Of a DNA stretch of 58,448 nt, positions 52,321 through 58,448 are shown piece by piece. The translations under genes were made by a program, and so were the position numbers. The notes below the pieces were generated by a model. That model had not been told where the DNA came from. It saw only the letters and a program-made list of their open reading frames with translations, and did no database searches. Numbering within the stretch: the first letter of the stretch is position 1; each line of letters starts with the position of its first letter. The stretch is from Thalassospira sp. TSL5-1 (GTDB taxonomy: Bacteria; Pseudomonadota; Alphaproteobacteria; Rhodospirillales; Thalassospiraceae), in contig NZ_KV880644.1 in the NCBI RefSeq assembly GCF_001907695.1, positions 1-58,448 of the forward strand, given 5' to 3'.

Positions 52321-53316
52321 ATGGGACCTTTCATGCCGCCCTATCTGAACTCGCTTTTTACCCGCGCACGCCGCCTTTTCATTACACTGGCAAAGGTGAT
52401 GGTGCCCATCATGCTGGCCGTGCGTGTTGCCGACGAATTGGGCCTTGTCGAGATGGCATCGGGTATCTTAACCCCGATCATGTCGCTCATTGGCATGCCG
52501 CCAGAAGCCGGGCTGATTTGGGCGAGTTGCCTTTTCATCAATATTTACGGTGCGGTTGCCGTGATTGCCGGGCTGGCTCCGCATCTCGATATGACATCGG
52601 CTCAACTCAGTGCCCTTTGCGCCATGATGCTGTTTGCGCATGGCATCCCCGTCGAGCAGGCCGTGGTGAAAAAGGCCGGGGCCAGTTTTTGGGCAACGGC
52701 AGCCTTGCGTATTTTTACCGCCCTGTTTTACGCCGCCTTCATCACCTGGATCAGCCGCCATACCGGCTTTCTTGCCGAAAAAATCGATCTGTCCTGGATG
52801 GCCGCCAACAGCAGCGATGCGGTCCGCCAAACCGGCTGGGCCGGGTGGTTCACCTGGGTGGAAGGTACATTTTATTCGCTGGTTGCCAGCTTTGCCATCA
52901 TTGCCGGGCTTCTGGTTTTGCTCGATATTCTGGAAAAAACCGGCATCACCGATCGCTTTACGACGGCCCTTTTGCCGGTTTTGCGTATTTCCGGCCTGTC
53001 GCGGGATGCTGCCCCCGTCACCACCATCGGGATATTGCTGGGCCTCACCTATGGCGGCGCGCTGATCATTGACGAAGCCCGACAAAAGAACTTTCCGCCG
53101 CGCACCCTGTTTCTGTCGCTTTCCTGGCTGTCACTGTCACATTCCCTGATCGAGGATACCGTCATCATGCTGGCCCTGGGGGCGAATATCTGGGTGGTTC
53201 TGGTCGGCCGGGTGGGGCTGACCCTGATCATCATGATCCTGCTGGCCCGCCTGACGCGCCGCTGGCAGGCCGCGCCCGCCCATTCGTTTGACCAGCAAAC
53301 GCAAGGAGCCGACTAA
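52321..53316 (+). CDS. Nucleoside-recognition (Gate) domain membrane protein
   Basis: A 331-residue inner-membrane protein with about eight helices and two Gate-like halves (VMVPIMLAVRVADELGLVEM; and VTTIGILLGLTYGGALIIDE in the second). It resembles YjiH/spore-maturation-type permeases of unknown substrate. The start may be 52321 or 52333; GGGA at 52323 suits the latter. The divergent Lrp regulator suggests an amino acid or peptide-related substrate, possibly export. The stop lies six bases from the convergent phaC stop. Confidence 0.82.
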   Translation: MGPFMPPYLNSLFTRARRLFITLAKVMVPIMLAVRVADELGLVEMASGILTPIMSLIGMPPEAGLIWASCLFINIYGAVAVIAGLAPHLDMTSAQLSALCAMMLFAHGIPVEQAVVKKAGASFWATAALRIFTALFYAAFITWISRHTGFLAEKIDLSWMAANSSDAVRQTGWAGWFTWVEGTFYSLVASFAIIAGLLVLLDILEKTGITDRFTTALLPVLRISGLSRDAAPVTTIGILLGLTYGGALIIDEARQKNFPPRTLFLSLSWLSLSHSLIEDTVIMLALGANIWVVLVGRVGLTLIIMILLARLTRRWQAAPAHSFDQQTQGAD

Positions 53317-53322
53317 CGCCAC

Positions 53323-54414
53323 CTAGCTTTCTGCCAGCCAATCCACCACAGGCTGCCAGGTCGAAGATTGCGCCCGTGAACCGACCATCATGCCGATATG
53401 CCCCGCTGCCGGTCGGTGGGCAGTACGAATATTGGCATCGATTTTGTCATACAGGGCCAGCGCGCTTTCGGGCGGCACGATACGGTCATTTGCCGGGATC
53501 ACGGCCAATGTTGGGCAAGTGATATCTGCCGGATTGATCACAATATCATCAATCGCCCACTGCCCCTTAGCCGGACGGTTTTCCACATACCAGCCAATCA
53601 GGCAATCAACGGCCACATTGCGCGTTAACGGCACACCGTCATTCAGCCAGTCTTCAAGGGCGACAAAATCTTCTGCCCGTGCAGATTGCGGGTCCATTGC
53701 AGCAAAACGGCGAAACTTCTCGCCAATCATAAAGGGATCCAAGCTGGCAAACAGGGTTTGCAACACATCGACCGGCAATTCGTCATGCACCGAAAGCATA
53801 TGCGGCAGGGTCGGTGCGAAGGCTGCGGCAATCCGGGCCTGGGTAGGCCCGGCCGCCATAAAATCCCACGGCGTTGCCAGCAAAACCAGCCTGGATACCT
53901 GGGCGGGGTCCAAAAGGCAGGCTGCCATTGCCAGCACCCCGCCCATGCAATACCCTACCATCAGTAACGGCCTGCCATTGAGCTCCGCCATATCCTGCAG
54001 GGCCATCACCAGCCGCCCGGCAATAAAATCATCCAAGCCAAAGTCCCGCTCGTCCGCACCGGGATAACCCCAGTCAAGCAAGAGTGGTCGATACCCCTGT
54101 GCTGCCAAAAACCGGGCAAAACTCCTTTTGCGATTCAAGTCCAGGATGTAACCGCGATTAACCAGTGATGGCACCAGCAAAATAGCCCCTTTGGGGCTTT
54201 GCCGGGCCGGGGCACCATAATCATAAATCCGGCTGGCCCCTTCCTGCCAGATCACGGGCATATCATCCGCCCCGCGCTGATAGGGATGGGCCTGATACCG
54301 GCGAATGCCATCCTGCAGGGCGGAATGCTGGGCAAAAGCCGCCCGGTCAACCGCCTGGCCCATCACATCATTGCTATGCGGGCTCATCTCCTGACGCAGG
54401 CTCTCGGCCGCCAT
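53323..54414 (-). CDS. phaC: PHA synthase, short class III-like PhaC
   Basis: A 363-residue alpha/beta hydrolase-fold polyhydroxyalkanoate synthase that polymerises 3-hydroxyacyl-CoA. The lipase-like box is GYCMGG with the nucleophilic Cys; the triad is completed by Asp in IPANDRIVPPES and His in AAGHIGMMVG. At about 360 residues it is the size of class III/IV PhaC, not the 590-residue class I type common in alphaproteobacteria. The frame stays open upstream inside the neighbouring gene, but the ATG at 54414 with GGAA upstream fits the family length; it overlaps the PhaE-like gene by 41 bases. Confidence 0.87.
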   Translation of the reverse strand: MAAESLRQEMSPHSNDVMGQAVDRAAFAQHSALQDGIRRYQAHPYQRGADDMPVIWQEGASRIYDYGAPARQSPKGAILLVPSLVNRGYILDLNRKRSFARFLAAQGYRPLLLDWGYPGADERDFGLDDFIAGRLVMALQDMAELNGRPLLMVGYCMGGVLAMAACLLDPAQVSRLVLLATPWDFMAAGPTQARIAAAFAPTLPHMLSVHDELPVDVLQTLFASLDPFMIGEKFRRFAAMDPQSARAEDFVALEDWLNDGVPLTRNVAVDCLIGWYVENRPAKGQWAIDDIVINPADITCPTLAVIPANDRIVPPESALALYDKIDANIRTAHRPAAGHIGMMVGSRAQSSTWQPVVDWLAES

Positions 54415-55606
54415 CGTCAATTCCGGCTTCCAAGGCATCAATTGTTTCCGAAAGAGCGGCAATGCGGCGCGCGAGCTCAGCCAACTCGTCATCTCGACCG
54501 CCAGGTGCATGGCCAGCGGTCGAGGCCCCGCGCGACGGATCTGTGTTTTGGCCTGGCTTTTGTCGTTCTCGCCCATTCTCGTCCCCAGTGCTGGCTTTCG
54601 CCCCGTTGTGATCATATGCCGCCCCGGTCCGGGCGATGTTTCCATCCAAGCTTAAGTCTGTCTCTGTCTCTGTCTCTGTCTCTGTCTCTGTCTCTGTCTT
54701 TGCATCACCAAGCGCCCCAAAGGAACCTGCAGGATCAGAGCGGGCAGAAGAACCAGAAGAAGTAGCAGGCCCGGTCTGCGCCACACCGCTTTGGCCCGAA
54801 TGATCCGGCTTTTCATCCCGATGCGATGTTGCTTCTGATCCGGCGGGCTCCCCTGAATCTTCGTCTATTGCCGGACTACTTTTTACATTCCCAGTCCGGG
54901 CAGCGCGATTGGCCTTGGCAGTATCAGATTTGGCAGGACGCGAACCGGGCGCGGGTTTTAAAAACGGCGCGGAAAATTGTTGCATCATTGCAGCCGGATC
55001 AAACGCCAGAGGTATTTTCATCGCCGTTAAATTTGGCCCAAACGGAGTCGTCGCGCCAGAATTGGCCGTCGCTTTATTTTCCGCCTCGCTTGTTGCCGTT
55101 CCCGCCCCAGGCGCAAACGGATTTTGTACCGGTGCCTGCCCGGTTGCCAATTGTCCGATCAATCGACCCCAGGCCTCAAACCCCTCGGCAAGGCGGGATG
55201 TATCCGCCCCCAAACCGGCATATAACCGGCCAATTGCACTGGCGGCATCACTGCCCCCGGCTGTCGCAGCGGCCTGGACACGCCATAAATCCAAAAACCG
55301 TTCTGCCAATTCATCAGGGTCAGTCGGTTCCTCGGGCACTGTTGCCCCTTGATCTGTCTTGGTCTTGGTCTTCTTCTCCGCACGTGCCGCGCTCTGATCT
55401 GCTGCATTTTCAAGCGGATCAGCCCTGGTGCTGTGCGTCGATGCCGGATCCGTTAATGCAGGATCTATTTGCCCTGGCTGTGTGGCCTGATCACTGATGG
55501 CCTGCTTTGCAGCCCGACGTTTGCGCGATGTTTTACCTTGTTTGGCCGATGCTGCCGTTTTTCGGCTGTGCGGACCCGTCCCTTTGCTCTTGCGCTGATC
55601 CGTCAT
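54374..55606 (-). CDS. PhaE-like low-complexity partner of PhaC
   Basis: A 410-residue protein, basic and Lys/Arg-rich at the N terminus, with a folded-looking helical segment near residues 95-150 (ELAERFLDLWRVQAAATAG, then AEGFEAWGRLIGQLATG), a long disordered Pro/Ser/Ala/Thr-rich linker and a C-terminal coiled coil (ELARRIAALSETIDALEAGI). The layout fits a divergent PhaE (class III synthase subunit): helical region, C-terminal coiled coil, and translational overlap with phaC. I do not recognise it by sequence identity. AAAGG precedes the ATG at 55606. A hexanucleotide repeat makes a Thr-Glu run. Confidence 0.7.
   Translation of the reverse strand: MTDQRKSKGTGPHSRKTAASAKQGKTSRKRRAAKQAISDQATQPGQIDPALTDPASTHSTRADPLENAADQSAARAEKKTKTKTDQGATVPEEPTDPDELAERFLDLWRVQAAATAGGSDAASAIGRLYAGLGADTSRLAEGFEAWGRLIGQLATGQAPVQNPFAPGAGTATSEAENKATANSGATTPFGPNLTAMKIPLAFDPAAMMQQFSAPFLKPAPGSRPAKSDTAKANRAARTGNVKSSPAIDEDSGEPAGSEATSHRDEKPDHSGQSGVAQTGPATSSGSSARSDPAGSFGALGDAKTETETETETETETDLSLDGNIARTGAAYDHNGAKASTGDENGRERQKPGQNTDPSRGASTAGHAPGGRDDELAELARRIAALSETIDALEAGIDDGGREPASGDEPA
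54656..54702. repeat. In-frame TCTCTG hexanucleotide repeat
   Basis: Six perfect TCTCTG units (54661-54696) followed by TCTTTG and preceded by GTCTG, inside the PhaE-like gene. On the coding strand each unit adds Thr-Glu, so slippage would change linker length by two residues without breaking the frame. Confidence 0.9.
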
Positions 55607-55926
55607 GGCCTTTTCCCAACCCCGTTTCATCCTGCGCGGTGTCGCTGCACGTCTTTTCACCGGTTTCCACTATAGGACGATACCGGTTGAGAGAAAATCA
55701 AATCCCGTTTTGCGCGGCAACACGATAAAAACACACCCTCTTTTGCAACGCACGCAACGTTGAATACTGGACAGGTTTGCAATTAAGCGGCACTCTTGCA
55801 ATTGGCATTAGCAATTGCAGCAGGCAATATGCTGCGCCACAAGACATATTGTGCGCATAGACGATCACGACAAAAAGCCGGTTTGCAAACCGCACGTCGG
55901 GGCAACAGGGAAGCAGGGAACACGCC
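55607..55926. promoter_or_regulatory. Divergent phaE-like/phaR control region with GCAAT repeats
   Basis: A 320-bp gap. GCAAT recurs at 55779, 55798, 55811 and 55824 (spacings 19, 13 and 13), with GCAACG at 55745 and 55754. PhaR repressors of alphaproteobacteria bind TGC/GCA-rich sites, so this is a likely PhaR target serving autoregulation and control of the synthase genes. Confidence 0.55.
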
Positions 55927-56559
55927 ATGACCACGAAAAACACCAATGATCCGGATCGCGTTGTCATTAAGAAATATGCCAATCGGCGCCTCTATAACAC
56001 CGCGACCAGTTCATATGTCACGCTTGATCATCTGGCCCAGATGGTCAAGGACAATACCGATTTTGTCGTTTACGATGCCAAAACCGGCGATGACATCACC
56101 CGCCCTGTCCTGACCCAAATCATTGTCGAGGAAGAAAACAAGGGTCAGAACCTTCTGCCCATCAGCTTCCTGCGTCAATTGATCGGCTTTTATGGTGACA
56201 GCCTGCAAGGCCTGCTGCCCAGCTATCTTGAACAGGCCATGCGCTCGTTTGCCCATAATCAGGAACAGATGCGCGATTACATGCAGGATACCATGCACGG
56301 CATGTTCCCCTTTGGCCAGTTCGAGGAAATGAACAAACAGAATATGGCCCTGTTTGAACAGACCATGAAAATGTTCTCGCCCTTCCTGGCCAAGGAACAG
56401 GAACGCGCGCAAAATAACGGTACCGCGCCAAGTGGCACGCCCCGCCCAACCGCGCCCGATGCGGCCAAGCGCGATGCCTCCCTTGATGAATTAAAATCCC
56501 AGCTTGAAGCCATGCAAGCACAGCTTAACAGCCTAGTTGAAAACAAAAACCGCAAATAA
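55927..56559 (+). CDS. phaR: Polyhydroxyalkanoate synthesis repressor
   Basis: A 210-residue PhaR regulator, which senses PHA granules and represses phasin and pha genes when no polymer is present. The conserved PHB/PHA accumulation DNA-binding region is KKYANRRLYNTATSSYVTLD, followed by FVVYDAKTGDDITRPVLTQI and IGFYGDSLQGLLPSYLEQAM. The C terminus is Pro/Ala-rich and ends in a coiled coil. It is transcribed away from the PhaE-like gene and ends in a strong terminator. Confidence 0.95.
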   Translation: MTTKNTNDPDRVVIKKYANRRLYNTATSSYVTLDHLAQMVKDNTDFVVYDAKTGDDITRPVLTQIIVEEENKGQNLLPISFLRQLIGFYGDSLQGLLPSYLEQAMRSFAHNQEQMRDYMQDTMHGMFPFGQFEEMNKQNMALFEQTMKMFSPFLAKEQERAQNNGTAPSGTPRPTAPDAAKRDASLDELKSQLEAMQAQLNSLVENKNRK

Positions 56560-56628
56560 ACAGACCATCAACAAACGGACGCGCCCTTTAACGTTACCGC
56601 CCGTTCAGTTGTTATAAGGCGATCAAAC

Positions 56629-56668
56629 AGCCCCGGAGCCGGTTCACCGTCCCCGGGGCTTTATTTTG
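56629..56668 (+). terminator. Intrinsic terminator of phaR
   Basis: AGCCCCGG (56629-56636) pairs with CCGGGGCT (56653-56660), followed by TTATTTT. It lies 70 bases after the phaR stop. Confidence 0.85.
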
Positions 56669-56778
56669 CTGTGCCCATCACCCCTGCCGTACTCCGGCAA
56701 TGCCCAATCTCATTCGGCATTAATCCTGCATAGATTTTCCCTTAAATGGCGATTGATCAAGATCCGGCGATTCGACCG

Positions 56779-56868
56779 GCAAAATTTGCCCTGCCTGCGC
56801 GAAATTCTCCTTTGCAGAGGCGCGACGCGGGCAAAATTTGCAGATGAAAAACAGGATTTTGCGCAAAA
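56779..56868. promoter_or_regulatory. Three palindromes in the phaR/XRE gap
   Basis: GCAAAATTTGC occurs twice exactly (56779-56789 and 56831-56841, 52 bp apart, five helical turns), and TTTTGCGCAAAA at 56857-56868 is a related palindrome. The arrangement looks like a cooperative operator, but no confident gene follows. Confidence 0.45.
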
Positions 56869-56956
56869 CCATCCTGATCGACATTAAAAACAAAGGAATG
56901 CGCAACTCAAAGGCTTCAAAAAATTGTGATTTAAACCTGCAAGACAAGATAAAAAA

Positions 56957-57310
56957 ATGGCTCTTTCCGCTCCTCTTGCCTCCGCTATTCGCCCTCTTGC
57001 AACCGGCAGTGCCGGCACACATGGCGCGCGCGGAATCCGGGTTGAGCATGCTGCAGCGCCGCATAAAAATCTGGCGATAAATCAAGGCGGAGGGCCGTGG
57101 TTAGACTATCATTTCCCGGGTGGCAGCAGCGCCTTTCTGGCGCAACTTTTGGGTCAATTATTGCCCGCCGAAATCTCAACGCAACCTGCGATCATTCAAA
57201 AGGCGCATGTCAGCTATGCAGCATTTTTCACACCCTATGGGTCAGAAGCCTCCGTGTTTTTTTCGCCCATCGGACTAGACAACGACACGCCAATTGACCT
57301 ATATACCTAG
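56957..57310 (+). CDS. Possible small protein, uncertain
   Basis: A 117-residue open frame with no recognised family. In another frame, 56844-57080 encodes a plausible signal peptide (KKWLFPLLLPPLFALLQPAV, cleavage near ARA-ES) that stops 17 residues later. This could be a frameshifted remnant of a secreted protein, with the second part continuing in the 56957 frame (INQGGGPWLDYHFPGGSS). Evidence is weak: no ribosome site and no known domain. Confidence 0.25.
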   Translation: MALSAPLASAIRPLATGSAGTHGARGIRVEHAAAPHKNLAINQGGGPWLDYHFPGGSSAFLAQLLGQLLPAEISTQPAIIQKAHVSYAAFFTPYGSEASVFFSPIGLDNDTPIDLYT

Positions 57311-57415
57311 CTTCCTTCGGTTCGTTGAGAACGATATCTGACTCCCAGTCAGACTCCTGCCAGATCAGAATCCTCGTTAAATCAAGACTGACAGATATGG
57401 CAGGATGGTGCATTT

Positions 57416-57877
57416 ATGACGCCAAACAACGACCGGGGTGGGAACCTTTATAACTGGCGGTTGATAACGGATAACAATGCAATGAATGCAATTTCCCCCA
57501 ACGAAGAACCCAAACGTGCCAATCGTGCGACCGATACCGATCGTTATGTCGGTCAACGCATTCGCGAACGCCGCATCATGCTCGGCTTCAGCCAGCAGCA
57601 GATGGCGGACCTGATCGGTGTCACCTATCAGCAGGCTCATAAATACGAACGCGGCATTAACCGCATTTCTGCCGGGCGTCTTTATGAGATCTCGCAGGTT
57701 CTTGGCGTGCCTGTCAGCTACTTCTATGAAGGGCTGGAAGGCAATCAGGAAACCGAACTGAACGCACGTCAGCGCATGTGCCTTGAACTGGCCCGTAACT
57801 TCGCCAGCATCAAACACGAAAAACATCAGGAAGCACTCAGCCAAATGGCCCGTGCTCTTGCCGACCAGGCCGCCTGA
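57416..57877 (+). CDS. XRE-family helix-turn-helix regulator
   Basis: A 153-residue Cro/C1-type regulator. The helix-turn-helix spans IRERRIMLGFSQQQMADLIG and VTYQQAHKYERGINRISAGR, followed by LYEISQVLGVPVSYFYEGLE. This version is a common single-copy regulator in alphaproteobacteria, often linked to stress or cell-cycle control. An alternative start at 57482 would remove 22 poorly conserved residues and may be the true one. It is followed by a strong terminator. Confidence 0.9.
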   Translation: MTPNNDRGGNLYNWRLITDNNAMNAISPNEEPKRANRATDTDRYVGQRIRERRIMLGFSQQQMADLIGVTYQQAHKYERGINRISAGRLYEISQVLGVPVSYFYEGLEGNQETELNARQRMCLELARNFASIKHEKHQEALSQMARALADQAA

Positions 57878-57901
57878 TTGCTCGATACAGCGTGCTACCC
57901 C

Positions 57902-57932
57902 AAAAAGGCTGCCCTCCCCGGCAGCCTTTTTT
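57902..57932 (+). terminator. Intrinsic terminator after the XRE regulator
   Basis: GGCTGCC (57907-57913) and GGCAGCC (57920-57926) flank a six-base loop; five A precede and six T follow, so it can also work on the opposite strand. Confidence 0.92.
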
Positions 57933-58448
57933 AATACCCGCCAGACAGACTTTTACGCCCCCCCCCACACACACAAACATGAACTCCCTACTCCGCCAGA
58001 GAGAGAAGAGACACCGTCAACAACACCATCGCCGTCTCCGCCATGTAACATTGTGCCCGTGCAGGGTAAGGATGTTTGTCAGTGTGATTATGATTTAATA
58101 ACGCCTCAAAGCGCTCTGACGCATACAGAGATAGTTCTGTCGTATCGCTTATCCATCATAACCAGGCCTGCTGGGATGCACTACAGCCGCACTGTACCGC
58201 CACACAATCAGCCATCATACATTCATGCGCGCTCCTATTCAGGTGAGCTCAAACATCCTGATGTAATGTTTTTCATCTGGCAGAATAGAAGCAGTAACAC
58301 AGGAGATGAGATAACTGCCTCTTGTGAACCCATAATGCGCGTAAGAAGCGATGCTTTGCTTGTCTGGAACAGTCTCTCAACTCATACAGGCCCCACGTAG
58401 CAGGCATTAAAAAGCCCGCCACAAGGGCGATCCGGATGGTTCTTCGTG
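57933..58448. other. Right-edge non-coding region
   Basis: No supported gene. It begins with a short C-run and a CA repeat (57959-57977). Several open frames exist but none gives protein-like sequence. A minus-strand terminator lies near the right edge. Confidence 0.5.
58409..58428 (-). terminator. Minus-strand terminator of a gene beyond the right edge
   Basis: On the minus strand GCCC (58425-58428), a seven-base loop, GGGC (58414-58417) and then TTTTT (58409-58413). It implies a leftward gene ending just outside the window. Confidence 0.6.

Noticed and set aside
54415..54645. Upstream extension of the PhaC frame inside the PhaE-like gene
   Set aside because: Translation is compositionally odd and not PhaC-like; family length and a plausible ribosome site support the start at 54414. 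The open frame is probably due to the low-complexity coding strand.
57959..57977. C-run and CA repeat as a phase-variation tract
   Set aside because: No coding sequence or promoter is associated with it.
57783..58400. A 205-codon open frame at the right edge
   Set aside because: It begins inside the XRE gene in another frame, runs through its terminator and contains homopolymer-derived residues.

Overview
The window looks like a chromosomal segment of a marine-type alphaproteobacterium, most likely a Rhodospirillales member close to Thalassospira. This placement is inferred from gene content, the complete alphaproteobacterial-style fds operon and the codon and GC character; no rRNA or tRNA marker is present. 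Almost all of the DNA is intact, closely packed coding sequence. I found no transposase, prophage, CRISPR array or tRNA.

Layout: (1) 0.4-4.8 kb: a DUF4396 membrane protein and an NtrC-type response regulator/sensor kinase pair. (2) 4.9-13.5 kb: an aminophosphonate uptake and breakdown cluster. It holds a LysR regulator, a glycine-oxidase-like FAD enzyme, phosphonoacetaldehyde hydrolase (phnX), a four-gene ABC importer, and a cytoplasmic sulfatase-fold hydrolase resembling phosphonate monoester hydrolases. No phnW transaminase is present. (3) 13.5-24.5 kb: one-carbon/oxalate metabolism. An OFA-family oxalate/formate transporter sits behind a near-perfect sigma-54 promoter with two upstream palindromes. 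It is followed by a LysR gene, a divergent LysR/glutathione transferase pair, and the NAD-dependent molybdenum formate dehydrogenase operon fdsG-B-A-D-C. (4) 25.2-39.2 kb: a complete pel exopolysaccharide operon in which PelA and PelB are each split into two proteins. (5) 39.3-45.2 kb, opposite strand: a secreted GH114 glycosidase (the missing half of PelA), a receiver protein, a REC-GGDEF diguanylate cyclase and a hybrid kinase with two receivers and an HPt domain. Together these form a likely phosphorelay that feeds c-di-GMP to PelD. A sugar-nucleotide epimerase (PelX-like) follows at 45.4 kb. (6) 46.4-49.1 kb: mobA (bis-MGD for the formate dehydrogenase), a DUF2478 protein and an AI-2E-family permease. 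(7) 49.3-56.6 kb: polyhydroxyalkanoate genes phaB, phaA, phaC (short, class III-like) with a PhaE-like partner, and phaR, interrupted by a divergent Lrp/nucleoside-recognition membrane protein pair. (8) 56.6-58.4 kb: mostly non-coding, with one XRE-type regulator.

The most unusual non-coding signal is a family of structured repeats about 215-270 bp long (24623-24894 and 47092-47308, plus a solo arm at 39281-39302). Their long terminal stems and one internal hairpin differ in sequence between copies but remain paired, while a branched core is conserved. In two of the three places the terminal arm supplies the stop codon of the flanking gene(s). I regard this as the best candidate for something undescribed. 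The twin-palindrome sigma-54 promoter and the transaminase-less phosphonate cluster with its ester hydrolase come next.
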